DNA of 64,000 nucleotides, from assembly GCF_902459465.1 (NCBI RefSeq), contig NC_047083.1, positions 436,501 to 500,500 of the forward strand, in the 5' to 3' direction. A program made the position numbers and the translations under genes. Shown here one piece after another: positions 46,154 to 57,601 of this stretch (position 1 is the stretch's first letter; each line of letters begins with the position of its first letter). Under the pieces are notes generated by a model that was not told where the DNA came from, searched no databases, and saw only the letters and a list, made by a program, of their open reading frames with translations. Source of the DNA: Asterias rubens (lineage: Eukaryota > Echinodermata > Asteroidea > Forcipulatida > Asteriidae).

Positions 46154-46354
46154 GGGTGGATTTCACAAAGGTAGTCCTAACTTAGGACTAGTCCTAGGCA
46201 ATGCTAAGAGACAGGACCAGTCCTAAGTTAGGACAAGAGATAGGACTGGTCCTAAGTTAGGACCAGTAACTCATCCTAACTGAGGACTGGTCCTGTCTCT
46301 TAGCATTGCCTAGGACTAGTCCTAAGTTAGGACTACCTTTGTGAAATCCACCCC
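46154..46354. mobile_element. Near-perfect 201-bp palindromic MITE
   Basis: Left arm 46154-46233 and right arm 46275-46354 are inverted copies of 80 bp with one mismatch that I can see. Ends are gggtggatttcac and gtgaaatccaccc. The 41-bp loop contains further cctaagttagga inverted repeats. Such symmetry suggests a young copy or active hairpin-based gene conversion. Confidence 0.9.
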
Positions 46355-46439
46355 TGGTGATTCTTCTACAATTAAGATGATATTTATTTGAGGGGTGTTT
46401 CCAAGTAGCCTATGACTTTGTGTTTTCAATTACAGAGTT

Positions 46440-46700
46440 GCTAATGTAATTATGCATGGATAAGGTTCCAGGCTGTCATGAATGCTGTCGTCGTACGTCT
46501 TGCTTCATAGAAACTTTGGCCGCCATCTTTGACGACAAACAATGAACGTGTGTACGCGTGTACTGCGCTGCGCATGACCCAAGCCAATCATCGGGTCTTC
46601 GATTGACCTCCGTGTAGGTGCTGTTCGGGCTTGTGACAAGGTGACGTCATATGCAAATGTCCTAATGTTCATACTTTTGCATCTTACCGTGGCTGGTTAT
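46440..46700. promoter_or_regulatory. Candidate regulatory region with CRE and octamer
   Basis: Less AT-rich than its surroundings. It contains a full CRE palindrome TGACGTCA (46642-46649), directly followed by an octamer ATGCAAAT (46651-46658), plus gccgccatcttt (YY1-like) near 46521. Which gene it serves is unknown: the minus exon at 44731-45000 and the NRIP3-like gene at 48714 are both candidates. Confidence 0.35.
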
Positions 46701-47406
46701 AAATATTTTTTTCAATGTGGATTTAGATTAAGACAAGCTAAGTGTGGTAGAGACTTTCCTCATGTTCTACAAAATTGTGTAGAACAAAAAACAACATCCG
46801 ATTTATGATTCTAAATGTTTTAAATCACTGAAACTATGAAATTTATAAATGCAGTTCAATTCTTCTGAGTATAACTTGACCAACTTAAATTCTAAAAGGA
46901 AAGTTTCCATAGCAACGGCTATGTAAATTACAATTTTCTCTCAGACGTGAAACGAGTTGTTTCCAATCCACTTGCTCGATACATACGCATAGACAGAAAT
47001 ACACGACACGTTGCCGCCTTTTTGACACTTCGCTTCCGTTAAGAGAAGAAGAAGAATAAATCATTGCCGGGATTTCTTTTTCACCAAACATATTTTGGTT
47101 GAGGAAATTAAATTTGGAGGTTATGCTTGACTGACTTGATATTATCGAGTTCTGAACTTCTTTGATTCGCGTGAGGCTACTTTTCCACCCACACTTTTGT
47201 CGACAATCATAGGTCGAAGATGGTAGCAAGACGCCTCCCCCCTCCCCTCACCTATACGTAAAACTGAAATCAATGTTGCATCAGAAATAAGCTGGTTCCT
47301 TTTCTTGTTTGGGCCATCAAAGCAAGTTGTTTATATTGACAGGTAGGGAACCAGACCATCGATACGAACTGAATGCAAAGACATGGGCAGTATACCCTTG
47401 TTATGG

Positions 47407-47791
47407 TTAAAGGAAGTGGAAACTTTTTGTAATTACTCAAAATAATTATTAGCATAAAACCCTACTTGGTTACGAGTAATGGGGAGGTTGATAGTATAAA
47501 ATATTGTGAGAAACGGCTCCCTCTGAAGTAACGTAGTTTTCGAGAAAGGTGTAAATATCCACGAATTTGATTTCGAGACCTCAGATTTAGACTTTGAGGT
47601 CTCGAAATCAAGCATCTGAAACCATACAACTTCGTGTGACAATGGTGTTTTTTCTTTCAATGTTATCTCGCAACTTCGACGACCAATTGAGCTCAATATT
47701 TTTACAGTTTTGTTATTTTATGCATATGTTGAGATACACAACGTGAGAAGGTTGCTCTTGGACAATAACCAATATTGTCCAATGTCTTTAA
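47407..47791 (+). mobile_element. TTAA-bounded MITE (AGGCAGTGGACAC family)
   Basis: TTAA at 47407-47410 is followed by aggaagtgg. Interior gagaaacggctccctctgaa and gagacctcagatttag; right end accaatattgtccaatgtct with TTAA at 47788-47791. Confidence 0.85.
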
Positions 47792-48713
47792 AGGTTCATC
47801 AACCGACGTGTTGTCGGTGATGTTATTGTCCCAATATTGTCCCATTATGTATCACCATAGTAACCAGCGAATTCGTGTATTATATGTTAATGGGTTATTA
47901 AGGGTTCCTTTGTTAATGGAGGGCTTGTATGTCTCACTAGCAAGAAGGTGTAACTGCTTCTTTGTCTTTGATAAGACTACGTCTTCTTAACGCGTGGCTG
48001 CCTTTTAGGGTTCTTCGTTCTGAATATTCACGGGGAAGATTTTTCAGTATGATTTGAGCATACAGCTTTTACGCCATCATGTCTGTTAATGTTTGATTTC
48101 TTACACACTATAGCTTATTAAATGGACAGACTTTTTTGCATTTATACGTTAGTATTGTTTTGGTTAAAAAGCAGTTTGCAGCAGTTTCGCCATCGTCTAC
48201 GCATAAATTAGTCATGCCATTTAGAGCTTCTTGATTGGTCAGTCCTATCATCAGATTATTATTCGCTGAACAGTTTGAGGCTTTTTCTGCTTGATATCCC
48301 ATGCATATAGAACATGTCTCACTGCTTGTCACTCCGATCAATCTATAGTTGATTTGAAATTAAAGTGTTGAGTCTTGCTATGGCTGATATCCGCCATCTT
48401 GAATCCAAAGCCCACTGGGGCACTGTGTGGATTGGGTTTCATTCCCTACCATACTGCATGGGTTTTTCCTGGGCTAATTCTACGGGGTCTCCTCTGACAT
48501 CTAAAACTGAAACTTCCTTGTTTTCTCTCCATTGAATTATAGTATAGTAATTAAATTCGCTTTTCTGAGAGTCCTTGCCTTCACAACCAGAATAAATGAA
48601 CTGATAAAAAACATTAAACGCCCCAATAATATATAGTCGTTTGTTATTCGTTCACTGACAGATTCTGGACCCTTTATAGACTTTGTTAAGACGTTAATGG
48701 TGTGGAAGTGAAG

Positions 48714-51700
48714 ATGGCGACTGGATTAAAGACTAGACCTATCCTAATGAAAGGTCCAAGTGCAAGGGTCATACCACCAAGATTGACCACTAAGAGCTCG
48801 ACTGACTTATTGCCATTGGAGATGAGATTGGGCACCAGTAAGGATGCGGTAAGATATTCAAACAATAGTCATCATTTCGATTTATTTCTATTTTTAATTA
48901 TTTGATGTTTATTTATTTTATTACACGGTCATCCAACAGCACAACTAGCGAAAATAACAGGATGGATAGAAAAACAAAATGAAATAATCAGTATTCGCAG
49001 TATTAGATGTAGGGAAATCCAAAATGGGAAAACCCATGTCGGGACTGAATACCCAATCCACACGCAAAGCTCCGGTCTTAGAGGGGACTCAAACCGGGGC
49101 CAACAGAGGTGAAGTGAAAGGCAGCGCAACTGAGCCAATATTGTGATGTGGATGTGTATACTCAAATAATGACAATTAATAAATAAGTAGTACTGGCTAT
49201 ATATTGATGCGGGGGAGGGGATTCTTGTCATACGAACCTATTGTGATTATTAATATTGCAATAATAATAACAATAAACTCTCAAGCCTTGAGTGACAAAC
49301 AAAGACTGACCTCCCTGGCACAAAACAGCAAACTCATCCGAGTACAAATTCAGAACCTGATGCACTATTGCAAAGAGACAAGGAGAAACACAATCCATGT
49401 AACAGTCCCGTGGAGATTTAAATTGTTTCCCAACCCGTAAGATTGTTATTGTTAGCAGCGCTGACATCATGTCCGTGTACTCGTGGCTGGGGGAGAATGC
49501 GCGAGAATTCATTGAGGGAAATCAAACAATGAGCCATGAGAAACATGTTTACGTCGTCGACAGAGTATACATTGAATTTGCAATAGTCAAATACATTGTA
49601 TTTACCTTCTAGTCTGTTTACATTATGCAAAAGCTAGTCTGTGTACTTTATACAAATACAAGTCTGTATTTACATTATTCAAAACTAATCTGTAATTTAC
49701 ATTTATCTCCTCCGTGTGTGTTTACAATACCCAACTGCTCTGTATTTACAAAATTCAATAATGCTCACGTTTTAAAATTACATTATTCAAATACACCTTG
49801 TTTACATTATCAAAATGCCTGTGTAGTGTATGCAAAATGCTTTGTGTACTTGCATTATTCAAATGCACCGAACACTATTTAAAAGCTTTGCATTTAAATT
49901 ATTCAAATGCCCTTTAATTCCCATTATTCAAACGCAATGTATTAACAATATTCAAACGCACCTTATTTACATTAATCAGTTGCTCTATGTGGCTAAATTC
50001 AAATGAACATTTATCATTCAAAAACTAATAGTTTTCTCAGTTTTGACATAAAGAAATGAGGTCTATAATGCAGCTTTTTAAATTGTATCTTATTATACAA
50101 TATCGTCGACAGGGCTACAAAATATCCTACGGTTGTTTCATGACACTACCCAACCATTACTTTAATGCAACAGGAATCTGCAACACATCCCCTACACACC
50201 AAACAGCCGTTTATGCATGACGTATGACTGTTCAATAACACTATTAGAGGACAATGTGGTTGCAAATTCACACAACCTGTCCATGAAAACGTAATTTCAA
50301 TATAAAGGCAGATGGTCGCACCTCAGAAGATGTTATAAATGAATATTAACGCCCCCCCCCCCCCTCCCCAACCACATACACTCACACGCAAACACCATTT
50401 TATGGATCCGTTTGTGGGTCCTGCTTTTGTTGTACTAGTATTCCCTTTTCTTAAGAATTCCCTTGCGGGGTCAAGGTTGAACTAATAAGACCCTTGTGGG
50501 GTCCAGTGTTCCATAAAATACCCCACTAGGGTTATTCGCACATTATGACCCGTCAAAGTGCGCGAGTTCCTTTCAGGAGTTAGAGCAACGTTTGCTAGAT
50601 AAGAGTAGCCCCAAATATTCGAAAACAGGTGGAGACTTGCCTGGTCTACAGACCCCTTGCATATAATAATGATGAGGAAAGCTCAAAATAGCGCCATGTG
50701 AGGTCAATGAAGAGCTTTCATTGGTTGAGAGTCGTGCGCAGCAAATTTCCATTGTTTGAAATCAAAGATGGCAGCCAATGCCGGGTTACTATACTTTGAT
50801 TCCGTTGAATAGTAAAACAAAACGACCTATAATATGTCTCATTACGTTTCTTAAAAACACATTTTGAAGAAAGCTAGTTGATAAAACGAACTGTGCAACA
50901 AATCATGTTGGTTAATAAAAGTACTATACTAATGTAGTGACTGATAGGCCAATTACTGCCCCCAGCTGTCCCTTTTTATTCTCCCAACAATCCCTTTCTC
51001 AATTTCATTTATCGTCTCGCAATACTAAGCGGCAGGGTCCTTCTGGTGCTATTAGTGTTTCACTTGCACTATACAGTGACGAAGAACACATCGCACTCTC
51101 TAAGTATTATAACAAGACAGCCAACCCCATAAGTGCAACGGCAAATTGACTCGACTAGAGTTGCTTGAAGTGATTCCATGCAGCCTGAACGGAAGACTAA
51201 TGGAGTCCAAAAGCCCCCCCCCCCCCGCCCTTGCGACAGTGTTTTCAATACATGTGACAAAAGTATACGTTTTCCGGGTCTACTGAATAACAAGCATCAC
51301 ATTTTGTACTTATTGCTTCATGCTCATGTTCATTGTCGGTATCTTATGAAGACCAAAGAAGAAACAGAAAAATAGAAAGCAAAAGGGCTCCATATGGGAA
51401 TTCTAAAGACTAGTGCTCCACAAGGACATTTCTGTACAACGTCTCTGGGAAACTGTAAAGTCGATGGTCATGACAAAGATTTAAACAAAGCTCCACAAAG
51501 ATGCATTTTTTGATCCAGTGCGTCAAAAGTTTGTTTTTTGACGCGAGGTGTCCGTAGCGAGTGTGAAACTACGATGTTTCCAATATTATTACAGACCCAT
51601 GTATGTACAAATTCAGATCCCATATCCTGGCAAGATGTCTATAAGAGCTAATCAAATAAAAAAATGGTCACGTGGACTTACTGCTCTCGGGGGCATTAAG

Positions 51701-51981
51701 GGCAGGGCTTGTTGATTTTATCTAATTGCCACTGAACGTGACTTTCCCGTCGTTTCACACCATTTTTCTTTTTTTTTTTTTTTTTTTACAAAATGGCTGC
51801 CCCCGCCCCGGGGATACCGAATCAATCAATAAAGTGGGAGTTGCAATGTTACGTCCAGCTGTGACAAGTTGAAATTTCATCTCCGTTAAGTGACTGTGAA
51901 AATTGTACACCTTTGGCTTTCCCTTTACAAAAGAGGGAAAAGTCTTAATTGACAGATATGTGCGCGGTATAAGTACATAAC

Positions 51982-52016
<35 letters not shown>

Positions 52017-55000
52017 TCTCGGCAAAAAAAGGGAAGTAATATGATTGAAGTTTTGAACGATAATTGGAGAGACAACGGGGGGGAGGGGGGGGGGGGTACA
52101 AAAACTTCGTAGGACATGATGAACTCACAATACATATCGGCACGCCCATGTGCGATCGGAGCAGAACTTATTGATTTATACTATTCGCATATTAACTTAA
52201 AGTCTTCGTACATTCAACTACGCAGACCAAACATGGGTTTTCTCAAAGTAAGCAGAAATATTATTGACAATTTGCTGCTAAGCAAATCCCAAGAGGACAC
52301 CAATCATGCACTGTACATGTGACATGGTGTGATGACTGGTAACCGTAGTCTGCGGAGTGTTGTTCTTTTTGTGTTTTAAGCAGATCCATGAAATTGGGCT
52401 CGTTAAATAAGATTTCTGCAGCTAGATCGATCCCAGGTGCTGGGACTAGATCGATCCCAGGTGCTGGGACTAGATCGATCCCAGGTGCTGGGACTCCCTA
52501 CTTTTAAACAAACGCTCTATTCCTCAATTCAAACATAAACGCAATTCAAATCATTAATTCCCATGTATAACTGAACGAAAAAACAAATAAATAATGTGTT
52601 TTTACAAAGTTTGCTTTGTGGAAAAATTCACCGGTTAGAGGCAAGTACCTCTTTATTATGTTTGAATTATTAATAGACATCTTTGTTGGTTCTTTATTTA
52701 TTATCAAACCATAGCAACCGGCCGCCATCTTGAAACAGAAGCAAGTTCAGAAGCTTGACATTCCCGCTCAAACAAGACGGAAATCGTCTGCCGATGTAGA
52801 TGAACAGAAGGGAGTCTTGAAACCAGACCAAACGAGTCAGACTACTGAGAGTCTATTGTACGTACAGTGTCAGGTTAGTACATGGATTAAAAGAGAATGA
52901 ATGTCGTAACACAATAGTTAAAGCTCAGTAGAGAACTAGCTCCATTTTACTTTTCTGTCTGTTCTAGTAAACAATTCTCACACTTTAACCAAAATGTTTC
53001 TACGTGAATATTTGCAGTTGAATGGAGAGCAAGCAATCGCATTGATTGATACGGGAAGTCTTCAGTCTACTATACCACGTGGAATCGCAGAAGTCTATGG
53101 GTAAAAGTTAAATTTGGCTATTTATTTATTTATTATGTTATCGTTATAATCCCAGGGCAATGTCTCGTTATTTATCTCTTATTTATTGATGTCTTGATTT
53201 ACACCAGAAAGAAGCAATAGCAAAAGCTATAAAAAAAAGATAAACAAGAAACACAACCATTCTGATTTCATGATAAGAGTTATTAGTCTTGGCACAGTGC
53301 AGAGAGATCGCCACCATTTACTGAATAACTCTGTGGTGCTACCGCGTGAGGCGTGACTGGGTATTTTCTAAAAATCATTCTTCATGAGCAGTAAAGATTG
53401 ACATTTCCCGTTCATTTTCATTTTATACACATGGAACCGGCAAATTAAAAGAAAGGGTGCAGGTTCTTTTTAGTTATTGATTTTTGTTCGTAAGTTCATA
53501 ATTCAGTTAGCGTGAATCTTCTGGCGAAGTATGCCGTGTCTTTGCATCATTTAACGGTACAGTTCTACTGTCCCAAATCGATTGCTAACACGGTCGACCT
53601 GAATTGTTCGCACCAATGACACAATCGTTTAGCTTCACTCCACTAAGTTTGTTGTACCGCGAAATGTTGATCATTTATTTTGTGACCTTTTTTACACAGC
53701 TAATAAAAAAATACACTCTGACGATATAATAGATCGAACTCTACTGGAAATAAAAAAGTTCTCATTTTACACACCGACGAATAACCCTTTTCCGTATGAT
53801 TACTGCTTTTTTTTTTAATAGAAGAAAATTACTTCACTGGAAATGTAAAAAAAAAAAAAAAAAAAAAAAAAAATAATGATTTTGTTTGTCTTTTTTTCTA
53901 TCAGATTAATCGGTTCAGGTGGCAAGGCGATTAATTGCCATGGCAACGGAACTAAACACAACATATGTCCCGAGATTGAGACGGATGAATATCGGATAGT
54001 AACTGAGCTTCGTCTTGGAAGGGCGCCCTCTGACTACTCACTGATCGTTGTGCCTGGTAAACTCAAAGTCTTTGTGTTTTGAATTAAATCAAATTGTTGT
54101 GTTTATTTGCCTGTTATGGAACAGTTTAACGAAAAGGGTACAAATTGTGTTTAAATTGTAACCTAAAGCTAACGGACAAGAAACAGTGACCAATGAATAA
54201 CCGTCCATGTTTACAATCAATCAGTTGAAAACAGTAATTATCATAATCAAAATGACTGCCGTGTTAAAAACATGGAAGGTATGTGTATGCACAGACTACG
54301 AACTAACTAAATCAAACACTGCACAAGCTTTTCTAATGACTAATTGCATCCGATAGTGCTCCTATGAACATCATGAGACTGGTGAACATGTTTTTCGTGT
54401 AAAGTTATAGAGTCTACCACTACTTTTTATTCGGGGGAGGGGGGGGGGCACTATTGATCCACTACTAGCCACCACACGCCTGCTGCACCATTGATATTCC
54501 AATAGTGGGGTTTGTGTGCAGTACCAAACGGATACAGATACAGATACTTGTTTTAGAGATCATCATACAGTTCTTGGTTTCTATCTTTTAGTTTCCAACG
54601 TAAATTGTATATAATTATGTTGTAAAGTCTTGTTTTTGTTTCTCCTTTATAGATACATCTAGTTTGGTTTTAACAATCGGAATGGATGTCTTACATCGGA
54701 ACAAGGTAAATAGGCACAGACACAATCCAAATAATTATATGTGGATATGTTTTCGGAGAACTTGGAAAAGTAAATACGTAATTTATCATCGGCACAAAGG
54801 GTGAAAACTAATTATAAACACAAACTATTGTGGATGATAGATTCAACTAATCTTACATAACCTTCCACCCTGGGGAAACTGACTGGATATAAGACAAAAA
54901 TCCTTGGGACAATGCTTATAAAACTAGTCCTCACACGAATTCATTACAATAACTTGCAATGCTATTATAGAGACAACGTTTCCTGATTCACCGTCAAAAA

Positions 55001-55788
55001 GTTATTCATTAGTGAAGCCATTGAATAGGAACGGCAGTATTTCCTTAATCAATCACAATGTCATTACCATTACTCGAGGCAATCGTTTTCTTCATACAAC
55101 ACTTATTATCTTGGGGGGGGGGGGGGGGGGGGTACTTTAATCTCGTTATTAATAAAATAATTGGAAATTCTTGATATCATTAACAACAATGCTATTTTCC
55201 TTCCAATTTCGGGGAAATTCTGCTTTGACAAATTGCAATTTCAGGAATAAAGATAAAACATATTGAGTCCCTTGCACATTATTTAAAGCTGTGTTTATAT
55301 TAGTGAGTCCTTTGCAATGTTGACTTATGCAAAGGCCAGGAAGTATGGCACAAGAGGGCGCTATTGGATTGTTATGGTCCGATGGTACCGTTGGGTAGCA
55401 GCTGAACACTGATCATGGAAATGTACAGCAGGTCGAGTTGGTACCAACATAGCTGCGATATAGGATTACAGCAGGTCGAGTTGGTACCAACATAGCTGCG
55501 ATATAGGATTTGAATAGTTTATCATGGTTACAAATTCTAACCCGACACCACTACTATGATGTCACAGTCATCGAAGGATCCAATCTTTAACAACCTTCAC
55601 CAAACTATTGCCAATATCCTACTTATTGATAAAAAGGCACTTACCTGTATTCCTTGCAGTGCGTTCTTGACTTTGAATCTCGAGTTTTGTACCTCAACGG
55701 CGTATCCGGTGACGTTAAGGAACTACTCCTCCATGAAGAGGTGTATGGTGATACCAGACTAGTCAGATCCCAGTCATCGACATTGTGA
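48714..55788 (+). CDS. NRIP3: NRIP3-like protein with retropepsin-type aspartyl protease fold
   Basis: Six coding exons: 48714-48848, 52739-52873, 53018-53100, 53905-54056, 54653-54705 and 55660-55788. All introns are GT/AG and phases agree throughout; predicted length 228 residues, close to vertebrate NRIP3. The N-terminal ~85 residues are basic and polar. The protease-like domain starts at LLYVQCQLNG. It has the active-site motif ALIDTGS in exon 3, a long loop in exon 4, and the hydrophobic-Gly motif (TIGMDVL) in exon 5 expected before the C-terminal helix of retropepsins. DTGS is intact, so it may be catalytic. The ATG at 48714 follows an upstream ATG (48697) that closes at once. Partners and substrate are unknown; in vertebrates NRIP2/3 are nuclear-receptor-interacting proteins. 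Confidence 0.85.
49590..49990. repeat. Degenerate AT-rich tandem repeat in NRIP3-like intron 1
   Basis: Imperfect units containing tttacattattcaaa and aatgc recur about every 35-50 bases. Open frames through it are short and have no splice support. Confidence 0.6.
52235..52402. mobile_element. Degenerate ATGGCTCTGCTTA-family MITE
   Basis: The left part ctcaaagtaagcagaaat and right end agcagatccatgaaattggg match the family ends. The interior is eroded. Confidence 0.45.
52422..52496. repeat. 25-bp direct repeat, three copies
   Basis: Three identical units of ctagatcgatcccaggtgct followed by ggga, then tccc. Each unit contains the palindromes gatc and atcgat. Confidence 0.9.
55426..55511. repeat. 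43-bp tandem duplication in NRIP3-like intron 5
   Basis: Two exact or nearly exact copies of a unit containing caggtcgagttggtacca and catagctgcgatatagga, about 150 bases before the last exon. Confidence 0.9.
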
Positions 55789-55821
55789 ATCAACGGTATA
55801 TAGGAGTCTGGGTTTGTTTCA

Positions 55822-55827
55822 AATAAA
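55822..55827 (+). terminator. Poly(A) signal AATAAA, NRIP3-like gene
   Basis: Canonical hexamer 34 bases after the stop at 55788. A second AATAAA lies at 56125-56130. Confidence 0.6.
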
Positions 55828-56397
55828 AGTCTGGTCCCTCAGAGTGTCTGTTATTGCGTCTCATTGGCAATTGTTTAAAAACTATCCTGCTGAAATCACG
55901 CGAGGACGCCCTGTTTTTGTTGCGAGATGGTGGCATTTTTATGTATCGAGTCTCCGAAACTCCAGATATTAAAATGTTTGGTAAACAAAATAATAACTGT
56001 ATACGAGTGGACTCTTATTTAGAGATAATTGTATGTCAAGTTTACAATTATTTGATTTTTTTTTCTATGCACAGATGAACAAGTGTAAGGCATATCGCTG
56101 TAACTAAATTAGTGTACATTGTAGAATAAAGCATTGTTCAATTATTTTGAAAGCATCATCACGTGTACAATAATAATTGTTCTGACCCCACATGTACAGA
56201 AACTCCTGCTAATGACTTACTCATTATTCAAGTGAAAAGGCTGTATATAAGAGTGAAAACATGCTTTGAGGTTTCTAAGAATGTACATGGACATTAATCG
56301 AGTGAGATTGACAGAAATGATCGTTTGTCCTCATGGTGGCGCCCTTTCCATAATAATGTTTGTACAAAATGGCGTCTTTAAGCACCCTGGTCCTAGT

Positions 56398-56672
56398 CAA
56401 CTTTTATAAAGATGTTTACCTGTAAGCAAACTTGTGTGCTTGTTATAGCAGGAAGCGAAATGTTTAGCAAAAGTGGAGTAAAAACGATTAAGAAGATTTT
56501 ACAGGGCGTTGTGCGTTCACAAATAGTTGTCGCGTCACTCCTAGCAAAAACTACTAGCATGTTAGCGTCGTTTTATTTGCTTACCGGTTAGCAGTGTATG
56601 AAGTAGAAACTGTGTTAAGAGTTGCTCCGTAAGCACAAAACTTCTGCTTACTGGCTTTATGAAATAGCCACC
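56398..56672. mobile_element. Degenerate ATGGCTCTGCTTA-family MITE
   Basis: Contains ttacctgtaagcaaact on the left, and ctgcttactggctttatgaa on the right. Strongly diverged. Confidence 0.4.
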
Positions 56673-57362
56673 TGGCCTCATTATGATCAAAAGTTTAATA
56701 TTTCAAAAGTATAACAATTACGTAACAATAGTGAGTTTCTACTCAGAGACATGTACTTTTAACCAATAGGATGGTAGAATTTGTTAAAGTGTAGAAGTCA
56801 ATATAGACAAGCCGAGGCTGGCAGGAATAGTCGGGCCTTTTTTTATTACAATAATGCGTTTTAGTATATTATCAGAGCGGATAAGACATGTCCACAAAGC
56901 AAGCCAAATCACTTGCCTTTATAAACTTATGAATGACTTGTTGTACCTTTAAGACATGGAAAGTTTGGTTTACACTATAAATTAGTCACTTTAATTTCAT
57001 TTACCGGTGTATGGCACATGTCTTTATAATTATTGTAGTTAACTAATGCAAAGTAGTCTTTTAAAGAGAAGTAAGACGAAGAAGAGGGGGACATGGCAAA
57101 AGCTTGACCAGTTTGAGGAGTACTGTTTTATTATTTTGTCTCCACATTTTGGTACTTATTTACATTATATTTTAATCGGTATACACTCTCTCGCCCAGAT
57201 AATAGTTGTTTCTACTAAGTGTGTATTCATACTTTTTTTCCAAGGCGAATTCGGCTAATTAAAATAAAAAACAATTTGGCTCAAATTGTGTTTACAAAAG
57301 CTCCCATGAATCGTATATTTGTTGCCATGGTGTTTCATTGTCCACCCTACCTGCCCTGTTTT

Positions 57363-57601
57363 TTAAAGGCAGTGGACACTATTGGTAATTACTCAAAATA
57401 ATTGTTAGCAAACAACTTACTTGATGACAAGCAATGGGGAGCTGTTGGTAGTACAAAACATTGTGAGAAACGGCTCCCTCTTTTGCAACTTCGATGACCA
57501 ATTGAGTCACAATTTGCACACAGATCAGTTATTTTATGCATAGGGATACACCAAGTGTTATTTGGTCTATGGCAATTACCAAATGTGTCAAGTGCCTTTA
57601 A
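57363..57601 (+). mobile_element. TTAA-bounded MITE with internal deletion
   Basis: TTAA at 57363-57366 followed by aggcagtggacactattggt; right end gtgtcaagtgcct with TTAA at 57598-57601. The gagacctca block is missing, as in the copy at 16451-16709. Confidence 0.85.

Larger units (their letters stand above)
45001..48713. other. Intergenic DNA left of the NRIP3-like gene
   Basis: MITEs (45170-45457, 46154-46354, 47407-47791), the CRE-containing stretch, and an unplaced 114-codon minus frame at 46885-47229. No gene can be built here with splice support. Confidence 0.5.
48849..52738. other. Intron 1 of the NRIP3-like gene (3.9 kb)
   Basis: No further exon is supported. It contains a tRNA-like SINE fragment near 49082-49140, C- and G-runs (about 50350, 51215, 52078), (ATT)n at 51979-52013, a MITE at 52235-52402 and a triple repeat at 52422-52496. 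Confidence 0.55.

Noticed and set aside
45832-46185. Plus-strand open frame of 117 codons
   Set aside because: It runs into the left arm of the 201-bp palindromic MITE and contains a fragment of the TTAA MITE; no gene-like features.
46885-47229. Minus-strand open frame of 114 codons
   Set aside because: No family, no ATG-context or splice support. It could contain an exon of the gene ending at 44731, but I could not join phases to it.
49204-49512. Overlapping plus and minus open frames of 78 and 94 codons
   Set aside because: Both lie in intron 1 of the NRIP3-like gene, overlap each other, and lack splice or family support.
51755-52149. Minus-strand frames with poly-Asn or poly-Ile
   Set aside because: They are produced by the (ATT)n microsatellite and G/C runs.
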